A stretch of 64,000 nt of DNA. Origin: CAZNSX01 sp964575845 (GTDB lineage Bacteria; UBA8248; CAZNSX01). Positions 52,410-60,155 of the stretch are shown here, one piece after another (position 1 is the first letter of the stretch; every line of letters begins with the position of its first letter). The notes under the pieces are model-generated. The model was not told the DNA's origin. It saw nothing but the letters and a program-made list of their open reading frames with translations, and did no database searches. The translations under genes and the position numbers were made by a program. The stretch is from assembly GCA_964575845.1 (NCBI GenBank), contig CAZNSX010000011.1, positions 6,942-70,941 of the forward strand, in the 5' to 3' direction.

Positions 52410-54209
52410 ATGCGCGATCGGCTCATCGGGGCGGTGTCAATTCTGCTGGCTCTCTGGGCGTTCCACCTCGCCGCAGATAGGGCGCCCGTTCCTTTTCATA
52501 AGCGATTTTTGCCGGAATGGGTTGTCGTATCGGATGATTGGAGTCCTTCCGCCGTGCGCCACGGCAGAGCCGATGCTGTCGAGAATCGGGTGGCGCGCCC
52601 GCGCTTCATGATTCCGTTTTCCCTCTCCGATAGCTACCTGGTCCGTGTCTTTTATTTTCTCGAAGGAGATGAGCCGGCTGCGGTTTTCTTCTCCGGGAAA
52701 AGAGTCGGCCGCTTGAAGGCGGGAGGGAGATGGAACCGGGAGGTTTTCTCCACGCCTTTTGTGCCGGCTAAAGAGAAACGGGAAATTGCGTTCGAACTGC
52801 CGGAAGGAAGCCGACTCTCAATCCGGCGGGTCGATCACCGGAATTACCTCCTCAATATAGACTCCATCTTCCTTGTGAAACCGGAAGGCGGAAGCAGGGA
52901 ACCGTACAGTGCGGCCTGGCTGTTCCTCGTGCTGGCCGCCCTGATTGCGATCGGGGCCTCTGCGATTGTGCTGAGACGCGGCGGGAAAGGGGGAGCAGGT
53001 TCTTCGGGGCGAACCTTCTTGCCGGTCGGGGTCCTGGGAATATTGATCGTCTCCTTTCAATTTTTCTCCGGTTATTCGATTCATGCCCAACCGGCTTTCC
53101 TCTCCGTAATATTCGGGGCCGTGGCGGCCGGGGCCGCGCTTGCGGGGGCGCGCTGGAGATGGCGCATCCTTCTGGAAAGATTGGCGCTTGTGTGCGTGGC
53201 CATAATTTTCGCGTTGGTGATTGTCGAAGTTGCGCTCCGGGTCTGGGACCCACCCATAAGCCGGGGCCGCGTGCGGAGCTACGCCAGGTTCTCCCCTGAA
53301 TTCGGCTGGCTGAATCGCCCCGGCGTGAAAGGCTGGCATGTGGATATCGGCTACCACATCCGCATCAACCGCCATGGCCACCGGGGGCCCGATTATCCGG
53401 TGGAAAAACCTCCGGGCGTCTTCCGCATCCTGGGGCTGGGTGATTCGCTCACCTTCGGCTGGGGCGTCGAGGAAGATCAAATATTCTTAAACGTGATGAA
53501 GGAGCGGCTCCTCGAGGAGGGGTACAGGGTGGAGGTCCTGAACGCCGCGGTGCCTGCGTGGCACAGCGTCCAGTCTCTGCATTATTTTCAAAAGGAGGGG
53601 GTCCGTTTTCAGCCCGACCTCGTGGTGATGAGCTTCTTCGTGGATGATGTGTACTACGCCAAGATTGAGTCTTTTCTCAAAGGGGAAATTGCCCAGCGAA
53701 CCCGCGAGGAGGAGGCCGAGATAGCCCGACACAAGGGCGGAACCGCCAGCATGCTGCGCCTCTACAACATCTGGTTCAATTATCGTAGGCTCCGGAGGGC
53801 ATCGAGAGAGCTCATCCGCCGGAATCCCTACCCGGACTTCAAATCCGAAAGGAAGGCGCTCCGACGGGACTTCGATAAGGATCCTGAGCTGGTTGCGGGT
53901 GTGGAGAAGGTGGTTTCCGAATGGGCCGAAATTCGAGAGAAGTTGGGCGTTCCGATAATCTTCTCTTTCATCCCGGCGGGGGGCTCACTCAATGCCCCCG
54001 CCTACCAGGGCGATAGCCGGGCGCTCCGCAAGGCGAGCCTCGCCTCGGGCTTTCCGTTTCTGGATGTCATCCCGCTCTTTGAAAAAGAGCCCGACCCCCG
54101 GAAGCTCTATCTCCTTCCCCGAGACGGGCACGTGAGCGCGGCGGGCCACGCGGTGATCGGCGAGGCGCTCGCTCAGATGGTGTTGAAGGGGGGCTGGCTG
54201 AAGAAGTAG
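52410..54209 (+). CDS. membrane-anchored SGNH/GDSL hydrolase-like protein
   Basis: 599 residues. Helix at about 5-22, an extracytoplasmic beta-rich region to about 165, then several helices (about 168-190, 205-222, 230-245 and 255-275), and from residue 290 an SGNH domain: block I ILGLGDSLTFGWGV with the catalytic Ser, and the C-terminal catalytic pair in LPRDGHVSAAGHAVIGE (Asp and His three residues apart). Such proteins often de-acylate or acylate surface polysaccharides. ATG at 52410; a TTG one codon earlier is ignored. Confidence 0.75.
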   Translation: MRDRLIGAVSILLALWAFHLAADRAPVPFHKRFLPEWVVVSDDWSPSAVRHGRADAVENRVARPRFMIPFSLSDSYLVRVFYFLEGDEPAAVFFSGKRVGRLKAGGRWNREVFSTPFVPAKEKREIAFELPEGSRLSIRRVDHRNYLLNIDSIFLVKPEGGSREPYSAAWLFLVLAALIAIGASAIVLRRGGKGGAGSSGRTFLPVGVLGILIVSFQFFSGYSIHAQPAFLSVIFGAVAAGAALAGARWRWRILLERLALVCVAIIFALVIVEVALRVWDPPISRGRVRSYARFSPEFGWLNRPGVKGWHVDIGYHIRINRHGHRGPDYPVEKPPGVFRILGLGDSLTFGWGVEEDQIFLNVMKERLLEEGYRVEVLNAAVPAWHSVQSLHYFQKEGVRFQPDLVVMSFFVDDVYYAKIESFLKGEIAQRTREEEAEIARHKGGTASMLRLYNIWFNYRRLRRASRELIRRNPYPDFKSERKALRRDFDKDPELVAGVEKVVSEWAEIREKLGVPIIFSFIPAGGSLNAPAYQGDSRALRKASLASGFPFLDVIPLFEKEPDPRKLYLLPRDGHVSAAGHAVIGEALAQMVLKGGWLKK

Positions 54210-54210
54210 G

Positions 54211-54265
54211 AAAGTTTGACTTTTACGGCGAAATGGCTGAGCTTTGGCCCTAGAATATCGGAGCT
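54211..54265 (+). promoter_or_regulatory. shared upstream element, copy b (alpha/beta hydrolase)
   Basis: AAAGTTTGACTTTTACGG, then AAAT, then CTTTGGCCCTAGAATATCGG. The most diverged of the three copies. It begins 2 bases after the SGNH stop and lies about 145 bp before the next start. Confidence 0.5.
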
Positions 54266-54285
54266 TTTAAGAAAAGCAGGGTAGG

Positions 54286-54344
54286 TCAAGGCCGCGCCGT
54301 GACAGCGCACATCAAATAACGGCGAGGCGCAGCCCCGCCCTTCC
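54286..54344. repeat. REP-like hairpin repeat, copy 3
   Basis: GGCCGCGCCGTGACAG, spacer with CATCAAATAACGGCGAGG, CGCAGCCCCGCCC. CGCCGT (54295-54300) pairs with ACGGCG (54319-54324). Strong similarity to copy 2 (ATCAAATAACGCCGAGGCGC). Confidence 0.55.
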
Positions 54345-54408
54345 CCATTCAGGGGGGCAAAAGAGAGGTCGGGGCCTTTGCCATCTTATCTTCAGGGAGG
54401 GTGCAGCC

Positions 54409-55623
54409 ATGGAATTGCGCAGGCAGCGCGATAGCCAGCAGTGGATGCTCGACCTTGCGGTAAAGCTCACGGGCCGTGTGCAGTCCTTCGAGATAGATGA
54501 GGCGGAGCATCCGGGGAGCCCCAAGAACTACAGACAGGTCTCAAAGCTACAGGCGGAGCGTGGGGACCGCTATGCGGCTACGGCGAGGGCGTATGAGAGG
54601 ATGGGCTACGGGGAGACGGCGGTTGAGATCTACTACAATGCCGCAATGGACTACCGCCTGGCCCAGCACGCGATCTTCTATGACGACCACCCGCGCAAGA
54701 TAGAGCTCCACGGCAAGATGAGCGAGTGCTTCGACCGGATAATCGAGCTCAGCAACTACAGGATAGAGAGGGTGGAGGTGCCCTTCGAGGGAAGCCATAT
54801 CCAGGGCCTTCTTCACCTCCATCCGGGGGGAGAGCCCCGGCCCTGCATCCTTTACATGCCGGGGATGGACACGACGAAGGAAATGTTCCCGCACCCCGTG
54901 CATAACATCGCGCTCGAGCGCGGCCTGCACTGCCTCTCCATGGACGGCCCGGGCCAGGGTATAAGCAACCTCCGCAAGATACGCGCTGTCGGAGATAACT
55001 ACGAGCGCGCAGCTAAGGCGGTCATCGACTACCTGCAATCTCGCCCCGAGGTCCTCCCCGGCAAGATAGCCCTCTACGGCGTGAGCATGGGCTGCTTCTG
55101 GAGCGTTAGGATTGCGGCCCGTGAGGAGAGGGTTGCGGCTTTCTGCGCGGGGGTGGCCTGCTTCAACCCCAATAACACCATCTTCAGCCAGAGCTCCCCG
55201 CGATTCAAGCAGGTCTTCATGTACATGGCCGGCATGGCGGATGAGGCCGAGTTCGACGCCATGGTCGAGAACATGCACTGCGAGGGGTATGGGAAGAAAG
55301 TGAGATGCCCTACCCTTCTCGTCACGGGGGAGTTCGACCCGCTCTCGCCGCTTGAGGACACGCTCGCCCTTTTCGCCGAGCTCGCGCCGCCGAAGGAGCT
55401 CTGGGTCTTCGAGGACGAGTATCATCCCCTCTGGAAGCTTGAGGGGAACGGAGGCCTCGGGATACATCAGCCCGTATGCGACTGGTTCAGCACGGTGCTC
55501 AGGGGGGACGGCCTGCCCGAAGGTCACGACAGGAAGGCCTACATCCGGAAGAGGGGCTCCGGGCCCTGGGGAGAGGGGACGGAGTTCACGCGCGAGCTGC
55601 CGCCGGAACACCCCTATTTTTAG
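54409..55623 (+). CDS. alpha/beta hydrolase of the FrsA/2,6-dihydropseudooxynicotine hydrolase type
   Basis: 404 residues. An N-terminal helical cap domain (1-125, with YAATARAYERMGYGETAVEI) precedes the hydrolase core: oxyanion region CILYMPGMDTTKEMF, nucleophile elbow ALYGVSMGCFWSVRIA (Ser in G-V-S-M-G), acid in LVTGEFDPLSP and probable His in EDEYHPLWKL. This architecture matches C-C bond hydrolases and thioesterase-like enzymes of DUF1100 type. ATG after GGAGGGTGCAGCC. It carries its own copy of the shared upstream element. Confidence 0.8.
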   Translation: MELRRQRDSQQWMLDLAVKLTGRVQSFEIDEAEHPGSPKNYRQVSKLQAERGDRYAATARAYERMGYGETAVEIYYNAAMDYRLAQHAIFYDDHPRKIELHGKMSECFDRIIELSNYRIERVEVPFEGSHIQGLLHLHPGGEPRPCILYMPGMDTTKEMFPHPVHNIALERGLHCLSMDGPGQGISNLRKIRAVGDNYERAAKAVIDYLQSRPEVLPGKIALYGVSMGCFWSVRIAAREERVAAFCAGVACFNPNNTIFSQSSPRFKQVFMYMAGMADEAEFDAMVENMHCEGYGKKVRCPTLLVTGEFDPLSPLEDTLALFAELAPPKELWVFEDEYHPLWKLEGNGGLGIHQPVCDWFSTVLRGDGLPEGHDRKAYIRKRGSGPWGEGTEFTRELPPEHPYF

Positions 55624-55672
55624 CAATGCGAGGTGAAGAAAGGCTCCCACGAGATATTTCAATCAATAAGTC

Positions 55673-55733
55673 GGGTAGGTGACAGCCGTGCCGTGACTCT
55701 CCCTGCTAGATGATGGCGCGGCTCAGCCCCCAC
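55673..55733. repeat. REP-like hairpin repeat, copy 4
   Basis: GCCGTGCC (55685-55692) pairs with GGCGCGGC (55715-55722) with one G-U pair; loop contains CTAGATGAT. The GGGTAGGT lead and the CAGCCCCCACC tail correspond to copy 3. Confidence 0.5.
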
Positions 55734-55762
55734 CTGCGCGAGCTTCCCCTTCTCCCCTCCTG

Positions 55763-55817
55763 AAAAATTTGACTTTTCCGAGCAAATACCCCATCTTTGG
55801 CCTTAAAATATTGAGGC
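55763..55817 (+). promoter_or_regulatory. shared upstream element, copy c (E1 alpha/beta)
   Basis: AAAAATTTGACTTTTCCG, CAAATACCCC, then TTTGGCCTTAAAATATTGAG. About four-fifths of positions agree with copy a, including the later GGGGGCGCTT and GGATAAATC blocks. It ends 73 bp before the E1 alpha ATG. Confidence 0.6.
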
Positions 55818-55889
55818 TTCTGCCAGTCGGGGGCGCTTGCCTCCGGCTTAGGGCCTTTTCCTGGATAAATCCTGAAAGGGGGAAAGCTT

Positions 55890-56858
55890 ATGGAGCCCGA
55901 TGAGAAAACCTGTCTGAAGATCCTGGAGAAGATGATCACGAACCGCCATTTTGAGCTCCGGGTGGCGGACCTTTTCGCCGCGGGGAAGCTCCCTGGCTTT
56001 GTGCACCTCTCCATAGGGGGCGAGGCGGTCGCGGCCGGCGCGGGAGCCTGCCTGAGGGAGGATGACTACATCATCACAACCCACCGTGGCCACGGCCACT
56101 GCATCGCCAAGGGCGCCGACATCCGCCGCATGATGGCCGAGCTCTTTGGAAAGCGCACGGGCTACTGCAAGGCCAAGGGAGGCTCCATGCACCTGGCCGA
56201 CATCGGGGTGGGCATCCTGGGGGCTAACGGCATCGTGGGCGCGGGCTTCCCCATCGCAATAGGCTCCGGCGTGAGCTCTCAGTACCGCGGAGGCGACCAG
56301 GTGACGGTCTGCTTCTTCGGCGACGGCGCATCAAACCACACGACCTTCCACGAGGCCGTAAACCTCGCCTCCATCTGGGACCTTCCGGTCCTCTTCGTCT
56401 GTGAGAATAACAACTGGGCCATCTCGCTCAAGCAGTCCGAGCACCAGCGGGTAAAGAACGTGGCCGACCGCGCCTCCGCCTACGGCATCCCGGGCGCGAC
56501 CATAGACGGAAACGATGTCATAGCCGTCTATGAGACGGTCGGCGAGGCGCTCAAGAGGGCGAGGGAGGGAAAGGGCCCGAGCCTCATCGAGTGCCGCATC
56601 CACAGGTGGCGTGGGCACTTCGAGGGAGACCCGCAGGTCTACCGCACAAAAGAAGAAATAGATACCGGAATGGGGGAGGACCCCTTGAAGAAGTTCAAGG
56701 AGCTACTCCTCAAGAGGAAGATAATCACCGAGAAGAAGTACGGGGAGATGGAAAAAGAGGCCCTCTCCCGGATCGACGAGGCGGTCAAGTTTGCCGAGGA
56801 GAGCCCTCTTCCCGCTGCCGAGGAGGCGCTTGAGGATGTTTACGTATCCTATCCATGA
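55890..56858 (+). CDS. thiamine-diphosphate dehydrogenase E1 alpha subunit (PDH/acetoin type)
   Basis: 322 residues. The ThDP/Mg motif is GDGASNHTTFHEAVNLASIW with a later Asn in ENNNWAIS. HRGHGHCIAKGADIRRMMAE and CKAKGGSMHLADIG belong to the substrate channel and GSMH block of the family; the phosphorylation-loop region RWRGHFEGDPQVYRTKEEI is also present. It pairs with the next gene to give an alpha2beta2 2-oxoacid or acetoin dehydrogenase E1. No E2 or E3 gene is present nearby. Confidence 0.9.
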   Translation: MEPDEKTCLKILEKMITNRHFELRVADLFAAGKLPGFVHLSIGGEAVAAGAGACLREDDYIITTHRGHGHCIAKGADIRRMMAELFGKRTGYCKAKGGSMHLADIGVGILGANGIVGAGFPIAIGSGVSSQYRGGDQVTVCFFGDGASNHTTFHEAVNLASIWDLPVLFVCENNNWAISLKQSEHQRVKNVADRASAYGIPGATIDGNDVIAVYETVGEALKRAREGKGPSLIECRIHRWRGHFEGDPQVYRTKEEIDTGMGEDPLKKFKELLLKRKIITEKKYGEMEKEALSRIDEAVKFAEESPLPAAEEALEDVYVSYP

Positions 56859-56879
56859 CTTTTTCCGGGAGGGAGGGAG

Positions 56880-57851
56880 ATGAGAGAGATAACTTTTAGC
56901 GAAGCCCTTAATGAGGCCCTCCGGGAAGAGCTGAGGAGGGATGAGACGGTTTTCCTGGCGGGAGAAGATATAGGCGTCTTTGGCGGCATCTTCGGGGTGA
57001 CGGCGGGGCTGCAGAAGGAGTTCGGCCCAAAGAGGGTGAAGGACACACCCATAAGCGAGACGGCAATTGCGGGCGTTGGCATGGGCTCTGCCATAACGGG
57101 GCTCAGGCCCGTTGTCGAGATAATGTTTGCCGACTTCCTCTGTGTCTGCATGGATGAGGTCGTGAACCAGATAGCAAAGACCCGATACATGTACGGCGGT
57201 GCGGTCAAGGCTCCGCTTGTCATCCGCACTGAGGGCGGGGCCGGCTTCAGCGCCGCTGCCCAGCACTCGCAGAGCCCCGAGGCCTGGTTCGTGCACGTGC
57301 CGGGACTCAAGGTGGTGATGCCGGGGACCCCCTATGACGCGAAGGGACTTCTAAAAAGCGCGATAAGGGACGACGACCCGGTCCTCTTCATAGAGCATAA
57401 GGTCCTCTACGCCACAAAAGGCCCGGTGCCCGAGGAGGAATATACCATCCCCCTGGGCAAGGCAGAGGTCAAGCGCGAGGGGAAGGATGTGACGGTAGTG
57501 GCCTACTCCCTCATGCTTGGAAGAGCCCTCTCCGCCGCGGAGAAGCTGGCAAAAGATGGGATAGAGGTCGAGGTCATAGACCCCAGGACCCTTAACCCCC
57601 TGGACAGGGATACCATAGTGGAGTCCGTGAGGAAGACGGGGAAGTTCGTCGTGATGCACGAGGCTCCCCTCACCGGAGGCTTCGGCGCGGAGCTCTCGGC
57701 CATCGTGACCGAGAGGGCCTTTGACTCTCTTGATGCTCCGCCAAAGCGCGTCGCCTGCCCGGACGTCCCGATACCCTTTGCGCCCGTGATGGAGCAGTTC
57801 TGCATCCCGGATGAGGAGGACCTGATAAAGGCGGTCAAGGAGTTCTTCTGA
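56880..57851 (+). CDS. thiamine-diphosphate dehydrogenase E1 beta subunit (PDH/acetoin type)
   Basis: 323 residues, ATG after GGGAGGGAGG. Conserved MREITFSEALNEALREELRR, VFLAGEDIGVFGG (with the ThDP-activating Glu in the family's typical place), TPISETAIAGVGMGSA, EIMFADFL and QHSQSPEAWF with His for substrate. C-terminal transketolase-like domain with DLRTL-type VIDPRTLNPLD. It is 21 bases behind the alpha gene. The combination resembles AcoA/AcoB, but the substrate (pyruvate, branched-chain oxoacid, acetoin) is not decided by the sequence. Confidence 0.9.
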   Translation: MREITFSEALNEALREELRRDETVFLAGEDIGVFGGIFGVTAGLQKEFGPKRVKDTPISETAIAGVGMGSAITGLRPVVEIMFADFLCVCMDEVVNQIAKTRYMYGGAVKAPLVIRTEGGAGFSAAAQHSQSPEAWFVHVPGLKVVMPGTPYDAKGLLKSAIRDDDPVLFIEHKVLYATKGPVPEEEYTIPLGKAEVKREGKDVTVVAYSLMLGRALSAAEKLAKDGIEVEVIDPRTLNPLDRDTIVESVRKTGKFVVMHEAPLTGGFGAELSAIVTERAFDSLDAPPKRVACPDVPIPFAPVMEQFCIPDEEDLIKAVKEFF

Positions 57852-57877
57852 GAAATGCGATGGAGCCCTAAAGAAGA

Positions 57878-57944
57878 GGGTGGGACGCCGGGGAGCTTGA
57901 TGGTGCCCCTTAACCCTTGCTCCCCGGCGTGGCCGGTCCCACCC
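57878..57944 (+). terminator. long GC-rich hairpin after E1 beta
   Basis: GGGTGGGAC and GCCGGGGAGC (57878-57896) pair with GCTCCCCGGC (57919-57928) and GGTCCCACCC (57935-57944), with a bulge on the right arm and a 22-base loop. It lies between the end of E1 beta and the convergent DnaB-N-like gene, so it may terminate transcripts from both sides, although no T-run follows. Confidence 0.5.
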
Positions 57945-58001
57945 TAGATGGGGGGAGATCCCTGGGGGCTGGCGGTAAAGAGCAGGCCAGAGTTCAAGAA
58001 C

Positions 58002-58466
58002 TCAAGCCGCGTTTGCGGACCTCTTGCCTATGCTCTCCCCTTTCATGTGGGCGGATGCCCACCGGAAAAGGCGCCTGACCCTTCCCTCGATCTCGCCTTC
58101 TTCCACCATCTGCTCTATCCGGCGGAGGGCTTCCCCACGGCCCATCCGGGCGTAGCTGAAGATGGCCTGAGCAGAGGCCTCATCCGCGCCCGTGAGCTCG
58201 ATGAACCTTTCCTTGGCCGCTTCATTCCAGCTGAGAAGCCCGGCATCCTCGATGTCGAGAAGGGCACTGAAGGCCCTCCTGTGCTCCGGGGCCCTGAAGT
58301 GATAGGGGGTCAGGCCCATCGCCGCGGCCTCGAAGGGGAGTACCTCCTGAGGATGGAAGGCCATGGCCGAGAGGAGGTCCCGCTCAAGGGCGAGCTCCCC
58401 CTCGGGCTCCCTTTTCCATTCAAAGCCCTCTTCCTTTCCCCTCTGCCAAACACTCCTTTTAGACAT
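58002..58466 (-). CDS. stand-alone DnaB-N/DnaG-C-like domain protein, divergent from lexA
   Basis: 154 residues from the ATG at 58466, nine bases behind AAAGGAG (another ATG at 58475 touches the Shine-Dalgarno). Residues 24-75 read ELALERDLLSAMAFHPQEVL then FEAAAMGLTPYHFRAPEHRRAFSAL: the E-x-x-L-L-x-A-x-x-x-x-P...F...HR-x-x-F pattern of the helical domain shared by the DnaB helicase N-terminus and the primase DnaG C-terminus. No helicase or primase core is attached. It may modulate the helicase-primase contact during DNA damage; that role is inferred from its SOS-type promoter. Confidence 0.55.
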   Translation of the reverse strand: MSKRSVWQRGKEEGFEWKREPEGELALERDLLSAMAFHPQEVLPFEAAAMGLTPYHFRAPEHRRAFSALLDIEDAGLLSWNEAAKERFIELTGADEASAQAIFSYARMGRGEALRRIEQMVEEGEIEGRVRRLFRWASAHMKGESIGKRSANAA

Positions 58467-58551
58467 CTTTTTCATCTCCTTTCCTGCCTGATGAGCTCCT
58501 CCCCCTCTTTCCTACCCTGCGACCTACCTATAAGGCTCCTCTGTTTCTCAA

Positions 58552-58568
58552 GCGAAAAAATGGCGAAG
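58552..58568 (-). promoter_or_regulatory. additional TTCGC-N6-TTCGC site in the DnaB-N-like leader
   Basis: On the complementary strand TTCGC (58567-58563), six bases, TTCGC (58556-58552): both half-sites perfect, same 11-bp period, but no -35 or -10 around it. It lies downstream of the promoter at 58631-58660 and could be a second LexA contact or chance. Confidence 0.45.
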
Positions 58569-58630
58569 GCTCTTTCCAAAATAAAACACTTCATTTTCAA
58601 TGTTATTCTGAGATAATTTCATTCTTTATA

Positions 58631-58660
58631 AAATATAAGCGAAAGAAAAGCGAAAGTCAA
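58631..58660 (-). promoter_or_regulatory. SOS-type promoter/LexA operator candidate of the DnaB-N-like gene
   Basis: On the complementary strand TTGACT (58660-58655), 17-bp spacer with TTCGC-N6-TTCGC, TATATT (58637-58632). It agrees with the polymerase cassette promoter (34253-34282) at 28 of 30 positions. The leader to the gene would be about 160 nt. Confidence 0.78.
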
Positions 58661-58704
58661 TAAAAATTTCCCCCTTTCTGTGAACTCCAAATAATTCTTT
58701 GAAC

Positions 58705-58733
58705 TTGACCTTCGTATTTTCTTCGCCTATACT
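58705..58733 (+). promoter_or_regulatory. lexA promoter with overlapping self-operator
   Basis: TTGACC (58705-58710), 17-bp spacer, TATACT (58728-58733). The spacer holds TTCGT-N6-TTCGC, again at 11-bp period. In the same orientation the 30 bases agree with the cassette promoter at 25 positions. Start of transcription near 58740 excludes the ATG at 58736 as the translation start and supports 58769. Confidence 0.78.
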
Positions 58734-58768
58734 TAATGAATGAAAAAGCCGCCTCTGGGAGGATGGCG

Positions 58769-59365
58769 ATGTACCTGACTCGACGGCAGCGGGAGATCTT
58801 TGAGTTCATAAGGGATTTCATAGGGCGGCGGGGCTACTCCCCCTCCATTGCGGAGATAGGGGAGCGCTTCGGTCTCTCCTCCCCCGCCACAGTCCATAAG
58901 CACCTTCAAAACCTCGCCTCCAAGGGTCTCATCCGCAGGGACTGGAACCGAAGCCGCGCCATAGAGCTCGTGGAGCAAAGAGAGGAGGAGAGAGAAGTGC
59001 CCCTGCTGGGCGTCATCGCGGCCGGCGAGCCTATAACCGTCTTTGAGGGGGCGGAATCCCTCCCCATCCCCTGGAGGGGAAGCGCCCACGGGGTCTATGC
59101 CCTCAGGGTTCAGGGGGAGTCCATGGTGGAGGACGGCATCCAGGACGGCGACTACGTCATCATCGAGAAGAGGCAGGAACCCCGGCAGGGGGAGACCGTC
59201 GTGGCCCTCATTGAGGGCGAGCGCGCCACACTAAAGCGCTTTTACCGCGAGGAGAAAAGAATCCGCCTGGAGCCCCGAAACCCTGAGCATGAGCCCATCA
59301 TCCTGGAAGATGGGGAGCTCCTCATCCAGGGGGTCGTGGTGGGTCTCCTCAGGCGGTTCAGGTAG
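58769..59365 (+). CDS. lexA: LexA repressor
   Basis: SOS repressor, 198 residues. The ATG at 58769 is chosen because GGGAGG lies six bases upstream and because the promoter's start point falls after the earlier ATG at 58736. N-terminal winged HTH: LTRRQREIFEFIRDFIGRRG (3-22) and recognition helix SSPATVHKHLQNLASKG. Cleavage bond Ala85-Gly86 in IAAGEP; Ser118 in VQGESMVEDG and Lys156 in ATLKRFYRE form the dyad. All residues needed for RecA-stimulated self-cleavage are intact. The HTH differs from the E. coli type, consistent with a different operator. Confidence 0.95.
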   Translation: MYLTRRQREIFEFIRDFIGRRGYSPSIAEIGERFGLSSPATVHKHLQNLASKGLIRRDWNRSRAIELVEQREEEREVPLLGVIAAGEPITVFEGAESLPIPWRGSAHGVYALRVQGESMVEDGIQDGDYVIIEKRQEPRQGETVVALIEGERATLKRFYREEKRIRLEPRNPEHEPIILEDGELLIQGVVVGLLRRFR

Positions 59366-59368
59366 TCC

Positions 59369-60124
59369 ATGGAGGTCCGACCTTACAGGGAATTCGCCCT
59401 CTTCTATGACCGATGCGTGGGCCGGCAGTACTACATGGCCTGGCAGGTCTATTTCGAGGAGCTCGTCGCCCGCCACGGGATAGAATACGAGAGGGTGCTC
59501 GATGCGGGCTGCGGCACTGGCCTCGTGGTCAAATATTTCATCGACCACGGAAAGGAGGCCTGGGGCTTTGACCTCTCGCCCGAGATGCTTGAGGAGGCGA
59601 AGAAGAGAAATTCGGGAAACCGCGCAAAGCTCTTGATAGCCTCCTTCACAGATTTTGACCTCCCCATCACCTTTGACCTCATAACCTGCAACTACGACTC
59701 CCTCAACTACCTCATAGAGGACGGTGGGCTCAGGGAAGCCCTCTCCCGCTTTCACCGGCACCTCGCCCCCGGCGGCCACCTCATCTTCGACCTCAACACC
59801 ACCTATAACCTAGAGCACGAGTGGGGGGATGAGAAGGTCTTCCTGCACGGGGATGAGGGGGTGACGAGCATTTGGAAGACCTCCTGGGATGCGGGAAAAA
59901 AGGTCAATTCCCTCCTGATGATAAATTTCCTCAAAGGCCCTGACGGCCTCTACAGGAGGAGCGAAGAGCTTCACCCGGAGCGCGGCTATGAGGTGGAGGA
60001 GGTTCTGGCGCTTCTGAGGGAGCTGGGGTTCGCAGACCTCCACACCTACGACCTTGATACCGACCCCTTAAGCCCGCCCACCGAGAAGAGCGGGAGGGTG
60101 GTTTTCCTGGCGAAAAGGGGCTGA
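59369..60124 (+). CDS. SAM-dependent class I methyltransferase
   Basis: 251 residues, ATG 4 bases after the lexA stop, so almost certainly cotranscribed. Motif I VLDAGCGTGLVVKYFIDHG, acidic end of strand 2 in AWGFDLSPEM, motif IV-like DLITCNYDSLNYL and a post-motif FHRHLAPGGHLIFDLNT. Without a specificity domain the target (small molecule, protein or nucleic acid) is unknown. Its position between lexA and tag suggests an SOS or alkylation-response role. Confidence 0.85.
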   Translation: MEVRPYREFALFYDRCVGRQYYMAWQVYFEELVARHGIEYERVLDAGCGTGLVVKYFIDHGKEAWGFDLSPEMLEEAKKRNSGNRAKLLIASFTDFDLPITFDLITCNYDSLNYLIEDGGLREALSRFHRHLAPGGHLIFDLNTTYNLEHEWGDEKVFLHGDEGVTSIWKTSWDAGKKVNSLLMINFLKGPDGLYRRSEELHPERGYEVEEVLALLRELGFADLHTYDLDTDPLSPPTEKSGRVVFLAKRG

Positions 60125-60155
60125 CCGGGATCTCGCCCCATCTTGAGGGTCATCC

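Noticed and set aside
57948..58616. A 222-codon plus-strand frame opposite the DnaB-N-like gene.
   Set aside because: It runs through the two operator-containing promoter regions, has no ribosome-binding site and no recognisable motif, while the complementary frame has both.
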